Below are positions 1-6,480 of a DNA stretch of 9,434 bases, piece by piece. The DNA lies in NCBI GenBank assembly GCA_003343815.1, contig QAKL01000033.1:1-9434 (forward strand). The letters run 5' to 3'. Position 1 is the stretch's first letter. Each line of letters begins with the position of its first letter. This stretch comes from Clostridiales bacterium. GTDB lineage: Bacteria > Bacillota > Peptococcia > Peptococcales > Peptococcaceae. The notes under the pieces were generated by a model. The model was not told the origin of the DNA, ran no database searches, and saw nothing but the letters and a program-made list of their open reading frames with translations. Made by a program: the position numbers and the translations under genes.

Positions 1-72
1 TTGCCGCAGACAAAGGAGCAGGCAAAGGTGGCGGAAATGTTTTATCAGCCGATTGCCAAGGATATTTTGTAA
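1..72 (+). CDS. C-terminal end of an unrecognised protein (partial)
   Basis: An open frame enters from the left edge in frame 1 and stops at TAA 70-72, giving 23 residues that end in MFYQPIAKDIL. It has no membrane segment and no recognisable motif, and too little of the protein is present to name a family. The fragment is credible as a gene end because a strong bidirectional terminator follows about 110 bp downstream and no other gene lies between. It is convergent with the LysR-type gene at 322-1272. It could also be a chance open frame, since 23 codons is short. Confidence 0.45.
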   Translation: MPQTKEQAKVAEMFYQPIAKDIL

Positions 73-144
73 AAGCAGCAAGATTTGGCAAGGAAAGGCA
101 AGTAATATGGCGGCAATAGGAGCTTTCTCGGCGAGATAGATTAT

Positions 145-178
145 CTTAGCAAAATAAAAAGCTAAGCGCAGATGCTTA
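145..178 (+). other. Short overlapping inverted repeats before the terminator
   Basis: CTTAGC (145-150) can pair with GCTAAG (161-166), and TAAGC (163-167) can pair with GCTTA (174-178). The two small hairpins share bases 163-166 and so exclude each other. They lie just before the main terminator. They may be no more than the flanks of the terminator region; their stems of 5-6 bp are weak. The rest of 73-180 shows nothing I can assign. Confidence 0.25.
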
Positions 179-180
179 AA

Positions 181-220
181 ACACAAAAAAACTGTGTCTG
201 AGGACACAGTTTTTTTGTGT
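181..220. terminator. Bidirectional intrinsic terminator
   Basis: This is a perfect 18-bp inverted repeat with a 4-base loop (TGAG, 199-202). The arms are 181-198 and 203-220. The inner part of the stem is GC-containing (CTGTGTC/GACACAG) and the outer part is a run of seven A paired with seven T. A T-tract is therefore present in either direction of reading. It sits between two convergent genes, the partial gene ending at 72 and the LysR-type gene ending at 322, and can end transcription of both. Confidence 0.88.
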
Positions 221-321
221 TGCGGCTGAAACGGCAAAGCTGCTCTTTATACTTGAACTATCGGCAAAAGTACGACGGATAGGATATAAGGCATTACTTA
301 AAAGAGGAGTCTGCAAAAAGG

Positions 322-1272
322 CTACCAAACAAGATTTTGCATTTCCGGAGAGCTGTCGCGCAAAGCCTGCATAAAAATATTAAATGCGGCGGTGCGCTTG
401 GTTTTTGGCGGGATAAAGGCAATGTGGTCAATGGGAATATCGATATTTAAAGGAATCAAATTACATTGCTGTTCCGGCAGATTTATCGGGCGGCGAGTTG
501 TCAGAAAGGTGGTGAGAGAAAAGACTATGCCGCTGTATACGTAATCCTGGATAATGTCTGCGGAATTGGAGTAATAGATTTTGGGCAGCTTGCGCAAGTG
601 AGGCTTGACGAGCTGCAGATATAACGGCATGATATCGCTGGAGGAGCGCAGGAATGCCAGAGGGATATCCTGCAGCTTTTTCATGGAAATGGAGCTATAC
701 GAGCTCAAAGGGGTGCTTTTATGCGCTAAAAGCTTCAGGCTGTCATGTCTGATTAACGAAACAGTGCCGAGTTTTTCGATGCTTTCGGCGAAAGAGGTTT
801 GAGGGTCAATACTTGTGAGAAAGATATCTGCGTCTTGGGTGTGATTGGCCATGATGAAATTAATATAGGCCGGCTCCAAGGCGGTAAACACAATGGTAAT
901 ATTGGGATAATGCAGATTAATGGTTTTGATGGCATTAATCAGACCGGAGTTAAAAGAAGCGGAGGATATGACATTGATCGTACCGCTGACGGTTTTATCA
1001 ACGGGCTGATTGAAAGAAAAGGAATGGGCAGTATCGTAAATCAAGTCGATATTGCGCAAAGCTTCTTTGGCATAGATAAAAAGCTTCTTGCCGGTCGGGG
1101 AGAGGGTGACACCGGTACGGCTGCGCTTAAAAAGAGAGGTGTTTAATTCATCTTCCAGCTGACGGATAGATTTGGAGATATTTTGGTGAGAGGTATGCAA
1201 TACCTCGGCAGCCAAAGACATCGAATATCGCTCGGCTGTTTCGACAAAGTACAATAATTGCTCTAAACGCAT
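322..1272 (-). CDS. LysR-type transcriptional regulator
   Basis: This 316-residue protein has the usual length of a LysR-family regulator. The N-terminal winged helix-turn-helix is clear: residues 1-60 follow the family pattern, with the helix-turn-helix at about 18-40 (SLAAEVLHTSHQNISKSIRQLE), then LFKRS and the LSPTGK segment, and a linker helix to about 85. Residues 93-300 form the periplasmic-binding-protein-like effector domain. The start at 1272 is supported by a GGGAGG ribosome binding site about 8-9 bases upstream. It is divergent from the DASS permease at 1589, the usual arrangement for a LysR regulator and its target, so it probably controls that permease and the downstream phosphodiesterase-like gene. 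The effector is unknown; by context it would be the transported anion or a breakdown product. Autoregulation from the shared spacer is likely but inferred. Confidence 0.95.
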   Translation of the reverse strand: MRLEQLLYFVETAERYSMSLAAEVLHTSHQNISKSIRQLEDELNTSLFKRSRTGVTLSPTGKKLFIYAKEALRNIDLIYDTAHSFSFNQPVDKTVSGTINVISSASFNSGLINAIKTINLHYPNITIVFTALEPAYINFIMANHTQDADIFLTSIDPQTSFAESIEKLGTVSLIRHDSLKLLAHKSTPLSSYSSISMKKLQDIPLAFLRSSSDIMPLYLQLVKPHLRKLPKIYYSNSADIIQDYVYSGIVFSLTTFLTTRRPINLPEQQCNLIPLNIDIPIDHIAFIPPKTKRTAAFNIFMQALRDSSPEMQNLVW

Positions 1273-1303
1273 GATATGACCTCCCGCATGATGTATTAAA
1301 TAT

Positions 1304-1331
1304 ATGATAGCACATTTTTACATATTTTAAA
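1304..1331 (-). promoter_or_regulatory. Candidate promoter of the LysR-type gene
   Basis: Read on the minus strand, an extended -10 element TGC-TATCAT lies with its hexamer at 1304-1309. A -35-like TTTAAA lies at 1326-1331 with a 16-base spacer. The start codon is about 32 bases downstream of the -10. The -35 matches the consensus at 4 of 6 positions, so the extended TG would carry much of the recognition. Confidence 0.5.
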
Positions 1332-1370
1332 AGCCGAGAAAAAGAATAATTTTGCGAAAATGTACCTTTT

Positions 1371-1430
1371 TTATCGGCAGAAAGTCGATAACGGCAGAAA
1401 AAACACCGTTTTGGCTGCAACTGTCGGTTG
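1371..1430. promoter_or_regulatory. Candidate LysR operator region: clustered dyads and a direct repeat
   Basis: The divergent spacer contains several nested repeats. TTATCG (1371-1376) and CGATAA (1386-1391) form a 6-bp dyad with a 9-base gap, 21 bp in all. AACGG (1390-1394) and CCGTT (1406-1410) form a second dyad with an 11-base gap. CGGCAGAAA occurs twice in direct orientation (1375-1383 and 1392-1400), 17 bp apart. CAAC/GTTG (1418-1421 / 1427-1430) adds a small dyad. Interrupted dyads of this size in a LysR-target spacer are typical of LysR recognition sites, although the strict T-N11-A form is not exact here. The region lies between the candidate promoters of the two divergent genes. 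Confidence 0.5.
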
Positions 1431-1440
1431 AGTTAAATAT

Positions 1441-1469
1441 TTGAGAACGGAAAACAGGTGCTTTATATA
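1441..1469 (+). promoter_or_regulatory. Candidate promoter of permease 1
   Basis: TTGAGA (1441-1446) and TATATA (1464-1469) are separated by exactly 17 bases and resemble a vegetative sigma-70/SigA promoter. An alternative extended -10, TGG-TAGTAT with its hexamer at 1485-1490, lies downstream but has no good -35. Either would leave a 5' leader of roughly 90-115 bases before the start at 1589. I see no riboswitch or terminator-like fold in that leader. Confidence 0.5.
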
Positions 1470-1588
1470 AAAAATATTTAGTGGTAGTATGTAGACGTAA
1501 TAGAAACATGGCCGTGTTTTCTTACTATTGCAATTTATAAAAAAACTAGATTATTTTTAGCAGTTATTACATTTAATGAGGTGATAGC

Positions 1589-3037
1589 ATGAGCGCAACT
1601 ACAGGGAAAAAGAAAAGTGTTTCTTTTTGGATTAATACGGCAATTACGCTTATTTTAATGGCGGGTTTCGGTTTTTTGGAGCCTTTCGGACAAATTACAC
1701 CGATGGGCATGAAGGTTTTAGGTGTCTTTTTGGGTATGCTTTGGGGCTGGATTACAGTAGAGTTAGTTTGGCCGAGCATTATCGGTATGGTATTTTTCGC
1801 TTTCAGCGGATATACAACAATTAACGGTGTTTTCGGCAGCTGCTTTGATGCCAATGTTATGCAGGCATTTATGTGCTTTTTGGTAGCCGGACTTTTTGAT
1901 TGTTTTGGCGTGACTAATTATTTGGCATCGAAAATTATGTCAAATAAAATGATGATCGGCAAGCCGTGGATGATTGCTTTGTTTATCTTTGTAGCGGTAG
2001 CGGTGATTTCTATTCTTTCGTCGACTACAGCGGCCATCTTTTTGATGTGGGCAGTAGTCGGCAGAGTAGCTGACAGCGTAGGCTGTGCGAAGAATGACAG
2101 ATTTATCGGCTGGATTATTGCCGGTATTGTCTATGTCGGTTTCAATACCTCGATGATTTTACCCTTTAAAGTTACGACGATGACATATATGAGCTTTATC
2201 ACCGGTGTAATGGATATTCAAATACCGTTTGGACCGTATGTTTTGGTGATGTTTTTAATTAATGTTTGTATTTTGGCGTTATATTTTGTTTTCGGTAAAT
2301 TTATTCTGCGCTTGGACGTTTCGGCATTTCAGGGAAATGAGGATCATTTTGCCTATATGCGCGGCGCAAAAGCTACGAAAAATCAAAAGATTGGTTTAGT
2401 ATTTATCGGTGTTTTTATTGCAGTTTTGATGTGGCCGAGCATTTTCCCGAAAACCTGGCTGATTACGCAGTTATTCCAGCAATTGGGCTTAATCGGAGTA
2501 ATCGCGGTCTTGATTACTGTCGGAGCTATTTTGAAAGATGAAGAAGGAAAGGCAATCGCTCCGATTAGCAAATTGATGAAAAGCGTAGGCTGGGATATCG
2601 TCTGGCTTTTGGCAGCTACGTTCCCAGTAGCGGCGGCGATGCGCAGTGCAGACTGCGGCATTATGGCGACGATTAATGCTTTTGTTCGTCCGTTAGTCGG
2701 TGATATGGGGCCGTATGCTTTAATTATTGCATTTATGATTATTTTGGGCACAATTACTCAGTTTACGCATAATGTCGTTTTAGCGGCGATGTTTTTACCG
2801 TTCCTTTGCCCGTTGGTAGCAAGTATGGGCGGCAATCCGATTGTCTGCTGGTTGTGTATCTATTTGATGCTGCAGTCTGCCTATGCTACTCCGGCGGCCA
2901 GTATGCCCGCGGCCTTTGTCTTCGGTCATGAATCAATGAAGGATACGAAAAACGGCTATGTTTTAGGTATTGGGATTTTTATCATTACTTTGCTTGTGGC
3001 AATATGCTTTATCCCGGTGGAAATAATGCTTTTTTAA
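1589..3037 (+). CDS. DASS/SLC13-type anion permease (permease 1)
   Basis: This is a 482-residue integral membrane protein with about a dozen hydrophobic segments and two candidate re-entrant hairpin regions. That matches the length and two-fold repeat organisation of the divalent anion:Na+ symporter (DASS, SLC13) family. Family-like stretches include GQITPMGMKVL near residue 34, LVWPSI at 59-64, the segment around 142-155 ahead of FLMW, and the second-repeat segment TQFTHNVVLAA at 390-400. In characterised members both hairpins carry Ser-Asn-Thr, which binds substrate and sodium. Here the equivalents read approximately S-S-T (144-146) and H-N-V (394-396), so substrate and coupling may differ. 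The start has a GAGGTG site 5 bases upstream. It heads a probable operon with the phosphodiesterase-like gene. A substrate among carboxylates or other organic anions is inferred, not shown. Permease 2 at 7678 is a clear paralogue. Confidence 0.85.
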   Translation: MSATTGKKKSVSFWINTAITLILMAGFGFLEPFGQITPMGMKVLGVFLGMLWGWITVELVWPSIIGMVFFAFSGYTTINGVFGSCFDANVMQAFMCFLVAGLFDCFGVTNYLASKIMSNKMMIGKPWMIALFIFVAVAVISILSSTTAAIFLMWAVVGRVADSVGCAKNDRFIGWIIAGIVYVGFNTSMILPFKVTTMTYMSFITGVMDIQIPFGPYVLVMFLINVCILALYFVFGKFILRLDVSAFQGNEDHFAYMRGAKATKNQKIGLVFIGVFIAVLMWPSIFPKTWLITQLFQQLGLIGVIAVLITVGAILKDEEGKAIAPISKLMKSVGWDIVWLLAATFPVAAAMRSADCGIMATINAFVRPLVGDMGPYALIIAFMIILGTITQFTHNVVLAAMFLPFLCPLVASMGGNPIVCWLCIYLMLQSAYATPAASMPAAFVFGHESMKDTKNGYVLGIGIFIITLLVAICFIPVEIMLF

Positions 3038-3087
3038 AAGTTGCTTAAATTAGTGTATATGTACAGTGTTTAATAAAGTTGCTTAAA
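3037..3087 (+). repeat. 13-bp direct repeat in the permease-enzyme gap
   Basis: AAAGTTGCTTAAA occurs at 3037-3049, overlapping the last base of the permease stop codon, and again at 3075-3087 just before the ribosome binding site of the next gene. The period is 38 bp and both copies are perfect. It may be a local duplication or a paired binding site for RNA or protein. No terminator-like hairpin is seen in the 69-base gap, so read-through into the enzyme gene is expected. Confidence 0.7.
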
Positions 3088-3106
3088 GAGAAAGGATGTT
3101 GAAAAA

Positions 3107-5134
3107 ATGCATGAGGCTTTAACAAAAAAACTGATGGTTTTAGGCATGGATGCCATGGACCCGATGCTGACAAAGAAGTATGTGGAAAAAGGTATTATGC
3201 CTAATACGAAGAAATTTATCGAGATGGGCTCTGCCCGTGAGGATTTGGTGCTTTTAGGCGGTCAGCCGACCGTTACTCCGCCGATGTGGACGACGATGGC
3301 TACCGGCGCTAATCCTGTTACTCACGGCATTACCTGCTTTTTCCGCCAGTCTCCCGATGATTTGGAGAAAACCGGATATAATCTGGATTCCCGCAACTGC
3401 AAAGCTGAGCAGATTTGGAATGTCACGGCAGAAGCCGGTTTAAAAACGTTGGTTTACCATTGGCCAGGTTCTTCTTGGCCTCCGAGCTCTGACAGCCCGC
3501 TTTTACATGTGGTAGACGGTACGCAGCCGCCGATGATTAATGCCGGTATCGGTACTAAAGAAAAGAATTTTATGCTGCAGGCGCGTGAGGATATTGAAGA
3601 GGTCACTTTCCATAGATCGGCTTCCGGTAACGGTATTACTCCCTGTGTCATCAATGATATGAAAATCAAAGAGGAAAATAAACCGGGCGATACCTATGCT
3701 AAAGCTACGGCTATTGATGCACCGGCTTCGGCGACGATTGTTTTGGATTACGCTGACGGTGAATTGGGTGCCGATATGGCGTTGGTTGATATGGCATTAT
3801 CTCCGATTAAAGCTCCTCACGGCTGGGAGAAAACTCCGGAGGGCGCTAAGGAATTTACCATGCTTTTATCCGGCGGATTATTGCGCCGTCCTTGCTTGAT
3901 TTTGCCTAATGAGCAGGGTGTTTATGATAAAATCGCGATTTACAAGAGCAAAAAGGATGCCGAAGCATTGGCAGTGTTGGATAAAGATGTCTATACTGTC
4001 GGCATTATCGATGAGTGCATCGCCGGGGACGATCGTTTTATGGCGACCAGAAATATGCGCGTATTGCGTCTGGCAGAAGATGGCAGCAGCTTGATCATGT
4101 GGATTGGCGGAGCGATGAAATTAGATGCCGATGAATTGTGGCACCCGAAATCTTTGTATAAAGCCGTCGTAGAGAATATCGGTTATCCGATGGCACAGCA
4201 TGCTTCTTTAGGCTCGCAGAGCATGGAGATTTTGCGCAAGGTAGTTTTGCCGACTTGGGATGCTTACGGCAAATGGCAGTCGGAGTCCAATCAGTATTTG
4301 ATTGAGAAAGAGGGCTATGATGTAGTCTTTTCTCACTATCACTTTATTGATATCATGGGACATGTCTTCTTCAAACATATTAATAAAGGCAACGGTGCTA
4401 TCAGCCACGAGGAATTCCTGCAATTGTGCGAAGATGTTTATAAGATGGCTGATGATTATATCGGCAGCTTTATGCATTATCTGGATGAGGGATGGACAAT
4501 TATGGTCGTTTCTGACCATGCGCAGGTTTGCCCTGAACACAAACCACCGTTATTCGGTGATTTGAGCGGTGTAAACTGCGGTGCGATGATTGATTTAGGC
4601 TATACCGTGATGGTAAAAGACGAAAACGGTAATAACACTAAAGAAATCGATTGGTCGAAGACGAGAGCTATTGCCAGCCGCGGCAATCATGTATATTTGA
4701 ACTTAAAAGGCAGATGGCCGCACGGTATTGTTGATCCTGTCGATCAGTATGTTTTAGAAGAGCAGATCATGACCGATATGGCTTCTTATCGTGACAAGAC
4801 TACCAATCAGCGTATTTTCTCTTGCGTTTTGCGTAACCGTGATGCCGTGCTTTTGGGTATGGGCGGTCCGGAATGCGGCGATATCTTGGCTTGGAACGCT
4901 GAAGGCTATAATTATGACCACTGCGATTCATTGTCTACTACCTTGGGTACTTGTGATACGTCTGTATCGCCGATTTTCTTTGCGGCAGGCCCCGGTATTA
5001 AAAAAGGATATAAAACCACACGCTATATTCGTCAGGTCGATGTAGCTCCGACATGCTCGGCTTTGTTGGGTGTAAGAATGACGCATGAGTGCGAGGGCGC
5101 ACCTATGTATCAAATTTTAGATGAAGTTTATTAA
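3107..5134 (+). CDS. Alkaline phosphatase superfamily enzyme, type I phosphodiesterase / nucleotide pyrophosphatase fold
   Basis: This 675-residue protein carries the two-metal active site of the superfamily in the right order. D15 is in LGMDAMDP, and T57 in PTVTPPMW is the expected nucleophile, followed by TTMATGANPVTHGI. D415 and H419 are in IDIMGH, and D470-H471 are in VVSDHA. H605 in YDHCD is the likely last ligand, just before SPIFFAAGPGIKKG. Residues from about 170 to 390 would form an insertion or cap that selects the substrate. No signal peptide or membrane segment is seen, so it should act in the cytoplasm on an imported or internal compound. The nucleophile context lacks the C/S-x-P-x-R motif of formylglycine sulfatases, which favours phosphodiester, phosphomonoester or phosphonate hydrolysis. 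The start has AAAGGA 10 bases upstream. Its place behind permease 1 suggests a transport-and-cleavage pair. The exact substrate cannot be read from the sequence. Confidence 0.9.
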   Translation: MHEALTKKLMVLGMDAMDPMLTKKYVEKGIMPNTKKFIEMGSAREDLVLLGGQPTVTPPMWTTMATGANPVTHGITCFFRQSPDDLEKTGYNLDSRNCKAEQIWNVTAEAGLKTLVYHWPGSSWPPSSDSPLLHVVDGTQPPMINAGIGTKEKNFMLQAREDIEEVTFHRSASGNGITPCVINDMKIKEENKPGDTYAKATAIDAPASATIVLDYADGELGADMALVDMALSPIKAPHGWEKTPEGAKEFTMLLSGGLLRRPCLILPNEQGVYDKIAIYKSKKDAEALAVLDKDVYTVGIIDECIAGDDRFMATRNMRVLRLAEDGSSLIMWIGGAMKLDADELWHPKSLYKAVVENIGYPMAQHASLGSQSMEILRKVVLPTWDAYGKWQSESNQYLIEKEGYDVVFSHYHFIDIMGHVFFKHINKGNGAISHEEFLQLCEDVYKMADDYIGSFMHYLDEGWTIMVVSDHAQVCPEHKPPLFGDLSGVNCGAMIDLGYTVMVKDENGNNTKEIDWSKTRAIASRGNHVYLNLKGRWPHGIVDPVDQYVLEEQIMTDMASYRDKTTNQRIFSCVLRNRDAVLLGMGGPECGDILAWNAEGYNYDHCDSLSTTLGTCDTSVSPIFFAAGPGIKKGYKTTRYIRQVDVAPTCSALLGVRMTHECEGAPMYQILDEVY

Positions 5135-5141
5135 GCAAGAT

Positions 5142-5170
5142 GAGCTGCCAAGTATTTTCGGCAGCTTTTT
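5142..5170 (+). terminator. Weak intrinsic terminator or attenuator after the phosphodiesterase-like gene
   Basis: AGCTGCC (5143-5149) pairs with GGCAGCT (5160-5166) around a 10-base loop, and a G-T wobble can add an eighth pair. The stem runs into a tract of five T (5166-5170). It begins 8 bases after the stop at 5134, and the ribosome binding site of the next gene follows at once (5175-5180). The short stem and short T-tract suggest partial termination, which would lower expression of the downstream trio relative to the permease and enzyme. Confidence 0.6.
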
Positions 5171-5174
5171 GTAT

Positions 5175-5180
5175 AGGAGG
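5175..5180 (+). promoter_or_regulatory. Ribosome binding site fixing the zinc-ribbon gene start
   Basis: A perfect AGGAGG lies 9 bases before ATG 5190. This selects 5190 over the in-frame upstream ATG at 5121, which lies inside the end of the preceding gene and whose reading would run through the hairpin. Confidence 0.85.
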
Positions 5181-5189
5181 CAAAAAAAG

Positions 5190-5627
5190 ATGACAACAGA
5201 TCGAATTGACGAGCTGAAAAAACGGGCGCATCGTTGTGTATGCAAAAACTGCGGCAGTCCTTTGGAGCTGCGGCGGATTATTTACGGTAATATAGAGGAC
5301 GCTCGCGTGGAGATATTTTGCAGTGAGTGCGGTAAAATCGAATTTGGGATCGAGCCGGAAATTTATGCGGTAGCCAAATATTTTGTTGAGGAATTGAATT
5401 ATAATGCTTTCCCCGATATGGAGGAAAGCGAAAAAACCAAGCAGATGAGCATCGCCAAGGTGGGGGAAATCATTGCTTGGGCGTATAAAAATATGGGCTA
5501 TTTAAATGCCGACGGCTTTGTTTATCCGCCGAAAACCGAGGATAATATTTTAGGGGAAAGCATCGTCATTACGGACGGGGAGCTTGATAAAATGCTGATT
5601 AAAGATGTGGAAGCTAACCATATTTAA
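5190..5627 (+). CDS. Small zinc-ribbon protein of unknown function
   Basis: This 145-residue protein has two CxxC knuckles, C18-K-N-C21 and C44-S-E-C47, plus an extra C16, 22 residues apart between the knuckles. Each second cysteine is followed by glycine (NCG, ECG). This is the pattern of a four-cysteine zinc ribbon. The remainder (about 55-145) looks helical and acidic, with no membrane segment and no other known motif. The start at 5190 is chosen from its strong ribosome binding site. The stop at 5627 lies 14 bases before the ABC ATPase start, so the two are co-translated in one operon. A zinc ribbon next to an ATPase suggests binding to nucleic acid, ribosome or a protein partner, but this is inference. 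I do not recognise the family by name. Confidence 0.8.
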   Translation: MTTDRIDELKKRAHRCVCKNCGSPLELRRIIYGNIEDARVEIFCSECGKIEFGIEPEIYAVAKYFVEELNYNAFPDMEESEKTKQMSIAKVGEIIAWAYKNMGYLNADGFVYPPKTEDNILGESIVITDGELDKMLIKDVEANHI

Positions 5628-5641
5628 CGGAGGCGGGGTAT

Positions 5642-6475
5642 ATGAATAATATAAATATTTCGCCGGTCATTAAAACCAAGGGTTTAGGTTTGAAATTGGG
5701 GCGGCGGTATTTGCTCAGAGATGTAAATTGGCAGGTAAATAAAGGAGAACACTGGCTGGTGTTTGGCATGAATGGCTGCGGTAAGACAACACTTTTATCA
5801 ATTATTGCCGGGTTTCAAAAATTTACGCACGGTACCTTAGAGGTGTTCGGTGAAAATTATACAAAGGAAAATATTTTAAATTTTCGTAAGCGTATCGGCT
5901 GGGTGAGCGGCTCGTTTTTTGATAAAAGATATACCTCGGAAAGCGTGCTGGATATTGTCCTGTCCGGGAAATTCGGAACATTGGGAGTTGATTTTGATAT
6001 TTCCGATGATGATGTAAAAAAAGCCAAGATACTTTTGCAAGAGTTTAATTTAAAGGATAAGGTAAATCGTCCGTTTGATTCTTTGAGTAAGGGCGAGAGG
6101 CAAAATGTGATGCTGACCAGAGCGTTTATCAGCCGACCGGAAATATTGGTCTTAGATGAGCCGGGGACGGGACTGGATGTGCTGACACGCGAAAAAATGA
6201 TGGATATCGTGCAAAATTTGGCATATGCGACGGACATGACGATGATTTATGTGACGCATTATACGGAGGAAATCATGCCTGTATTTGACAAATGCTTGCT
6301 GATGCGCAGGGGATATGTCTATCAACAAGGGCTTACGGAAAATTTGTTTACGCAAGATAACCTCAGTGAATTTTTGGGAGAAAAAATTGCGTTAAATATT
6401 GAGCAGGGGCATATGCGATTAAAGCTGTTGCAGCATTCAAATTTAAATACGGTGTTTTGCCAAGAAAGCAGGTGA
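5642..6475 (+). CDS. Stand-alone ABC ATPase, YlmA/ModF-like
   Basis: This 277-residue protein is a single ATP-binding cassette. The Walker A motif is at 42-50 (GMNGCGKTT), the signature is LSKGE at 148-152, Walker B with catalytic glutamate is ILVLDE (168-173), the D-loop is GLD at 178-180, and the H-loop histidine is H206 in YVTHYTEE. The stretch LSKGERQNVMLTRAF and DEPGTGLDVLTREK resembles the YlmA and ModF group rather than typical importers. The usual Q-loop glutamine is not evident; the region reads IGWVSGSFFDKRY (85-97). No permease or binding protein is adjacent, so a non-transport role or a partner encoded elsewhere is possible. GGAGG lies 8 bases before the start. Its stop codon overlaps the ribosome binding site of the next gene, which indicates translational coupling. 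Confidence 0.9.
   Translation: MNNINISPVIKTKGLGLKLGRRYLLRDVNWQVNKGEHWLVFGMNGCGKTTLLSIIAGFQKFTHGTLEVFGENYTKENILNFRKRIGWVSGSFFDKRYTSESVLDIVLSGKFGTLGVDFDISDDDVKKAKILLQEFNLKDKVNRPFDSLSKGERQNVMLTRAFISRPEILVLDEPGTGLDVLTREKMMDIVQNLAYATDMTMIYVTHYTEEIMPVFDKCLLMRRGYVYQQGLTENLFTQDNLSEFLGEKIALNIEQGHMRLKLLQHSNLNTVFCQESR
6470..6475 (+). promoter_or_regulatory. Ribosome binding site deciding the GTG start at 6481
   Basis: AGGTGA lies 5 bases before GTG 6481 and includes the TGA stop (6473-6475) of the ABC gene. An upstream TTG at 6457 would extend the protein by eight residues but has no purine-rich site at a suitable distance, so 6481 is preferred. Confidence 0.65.
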
Positions 6476-6480
6476 GAGCA

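Noticed and set aside
106..138. 10-codon frame starting near 106 in the left spacer
   Set aside because: It has no good ribosome binding site and no supporting context.
605..1146. Plus-strand open frames of 65 and 115 codons opposite the LysR-type gene
   Set aside because: They have no ribosome binding site or family-like sequence and lie antisense to a clear LysR protein with a good start.
1148..1509. Minus-strand frames of 90 and 60 codons across the LysR start and the divergent spacer
   Set aside because: They overlap the well-supported LysR start and the promoter region, and their translation is basic and cysteine-rich with no recognisable motif.
3107..5134. Formylglycine sulfatase
   Set aside because: The nucleophile region is VTPPMW with threonine, without the C/S-x-P-x-R motif required for formylglycine formation.
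5121..5189. Upstream ATG at 5121 for the zinc-ribbon gene
   Set aside because: It lies within the last codons of the preceding gene, has no ribosome binding site, and the added residues are encoded by the terminator hairpin; ATG 5190 has a perfect AGGAGG.
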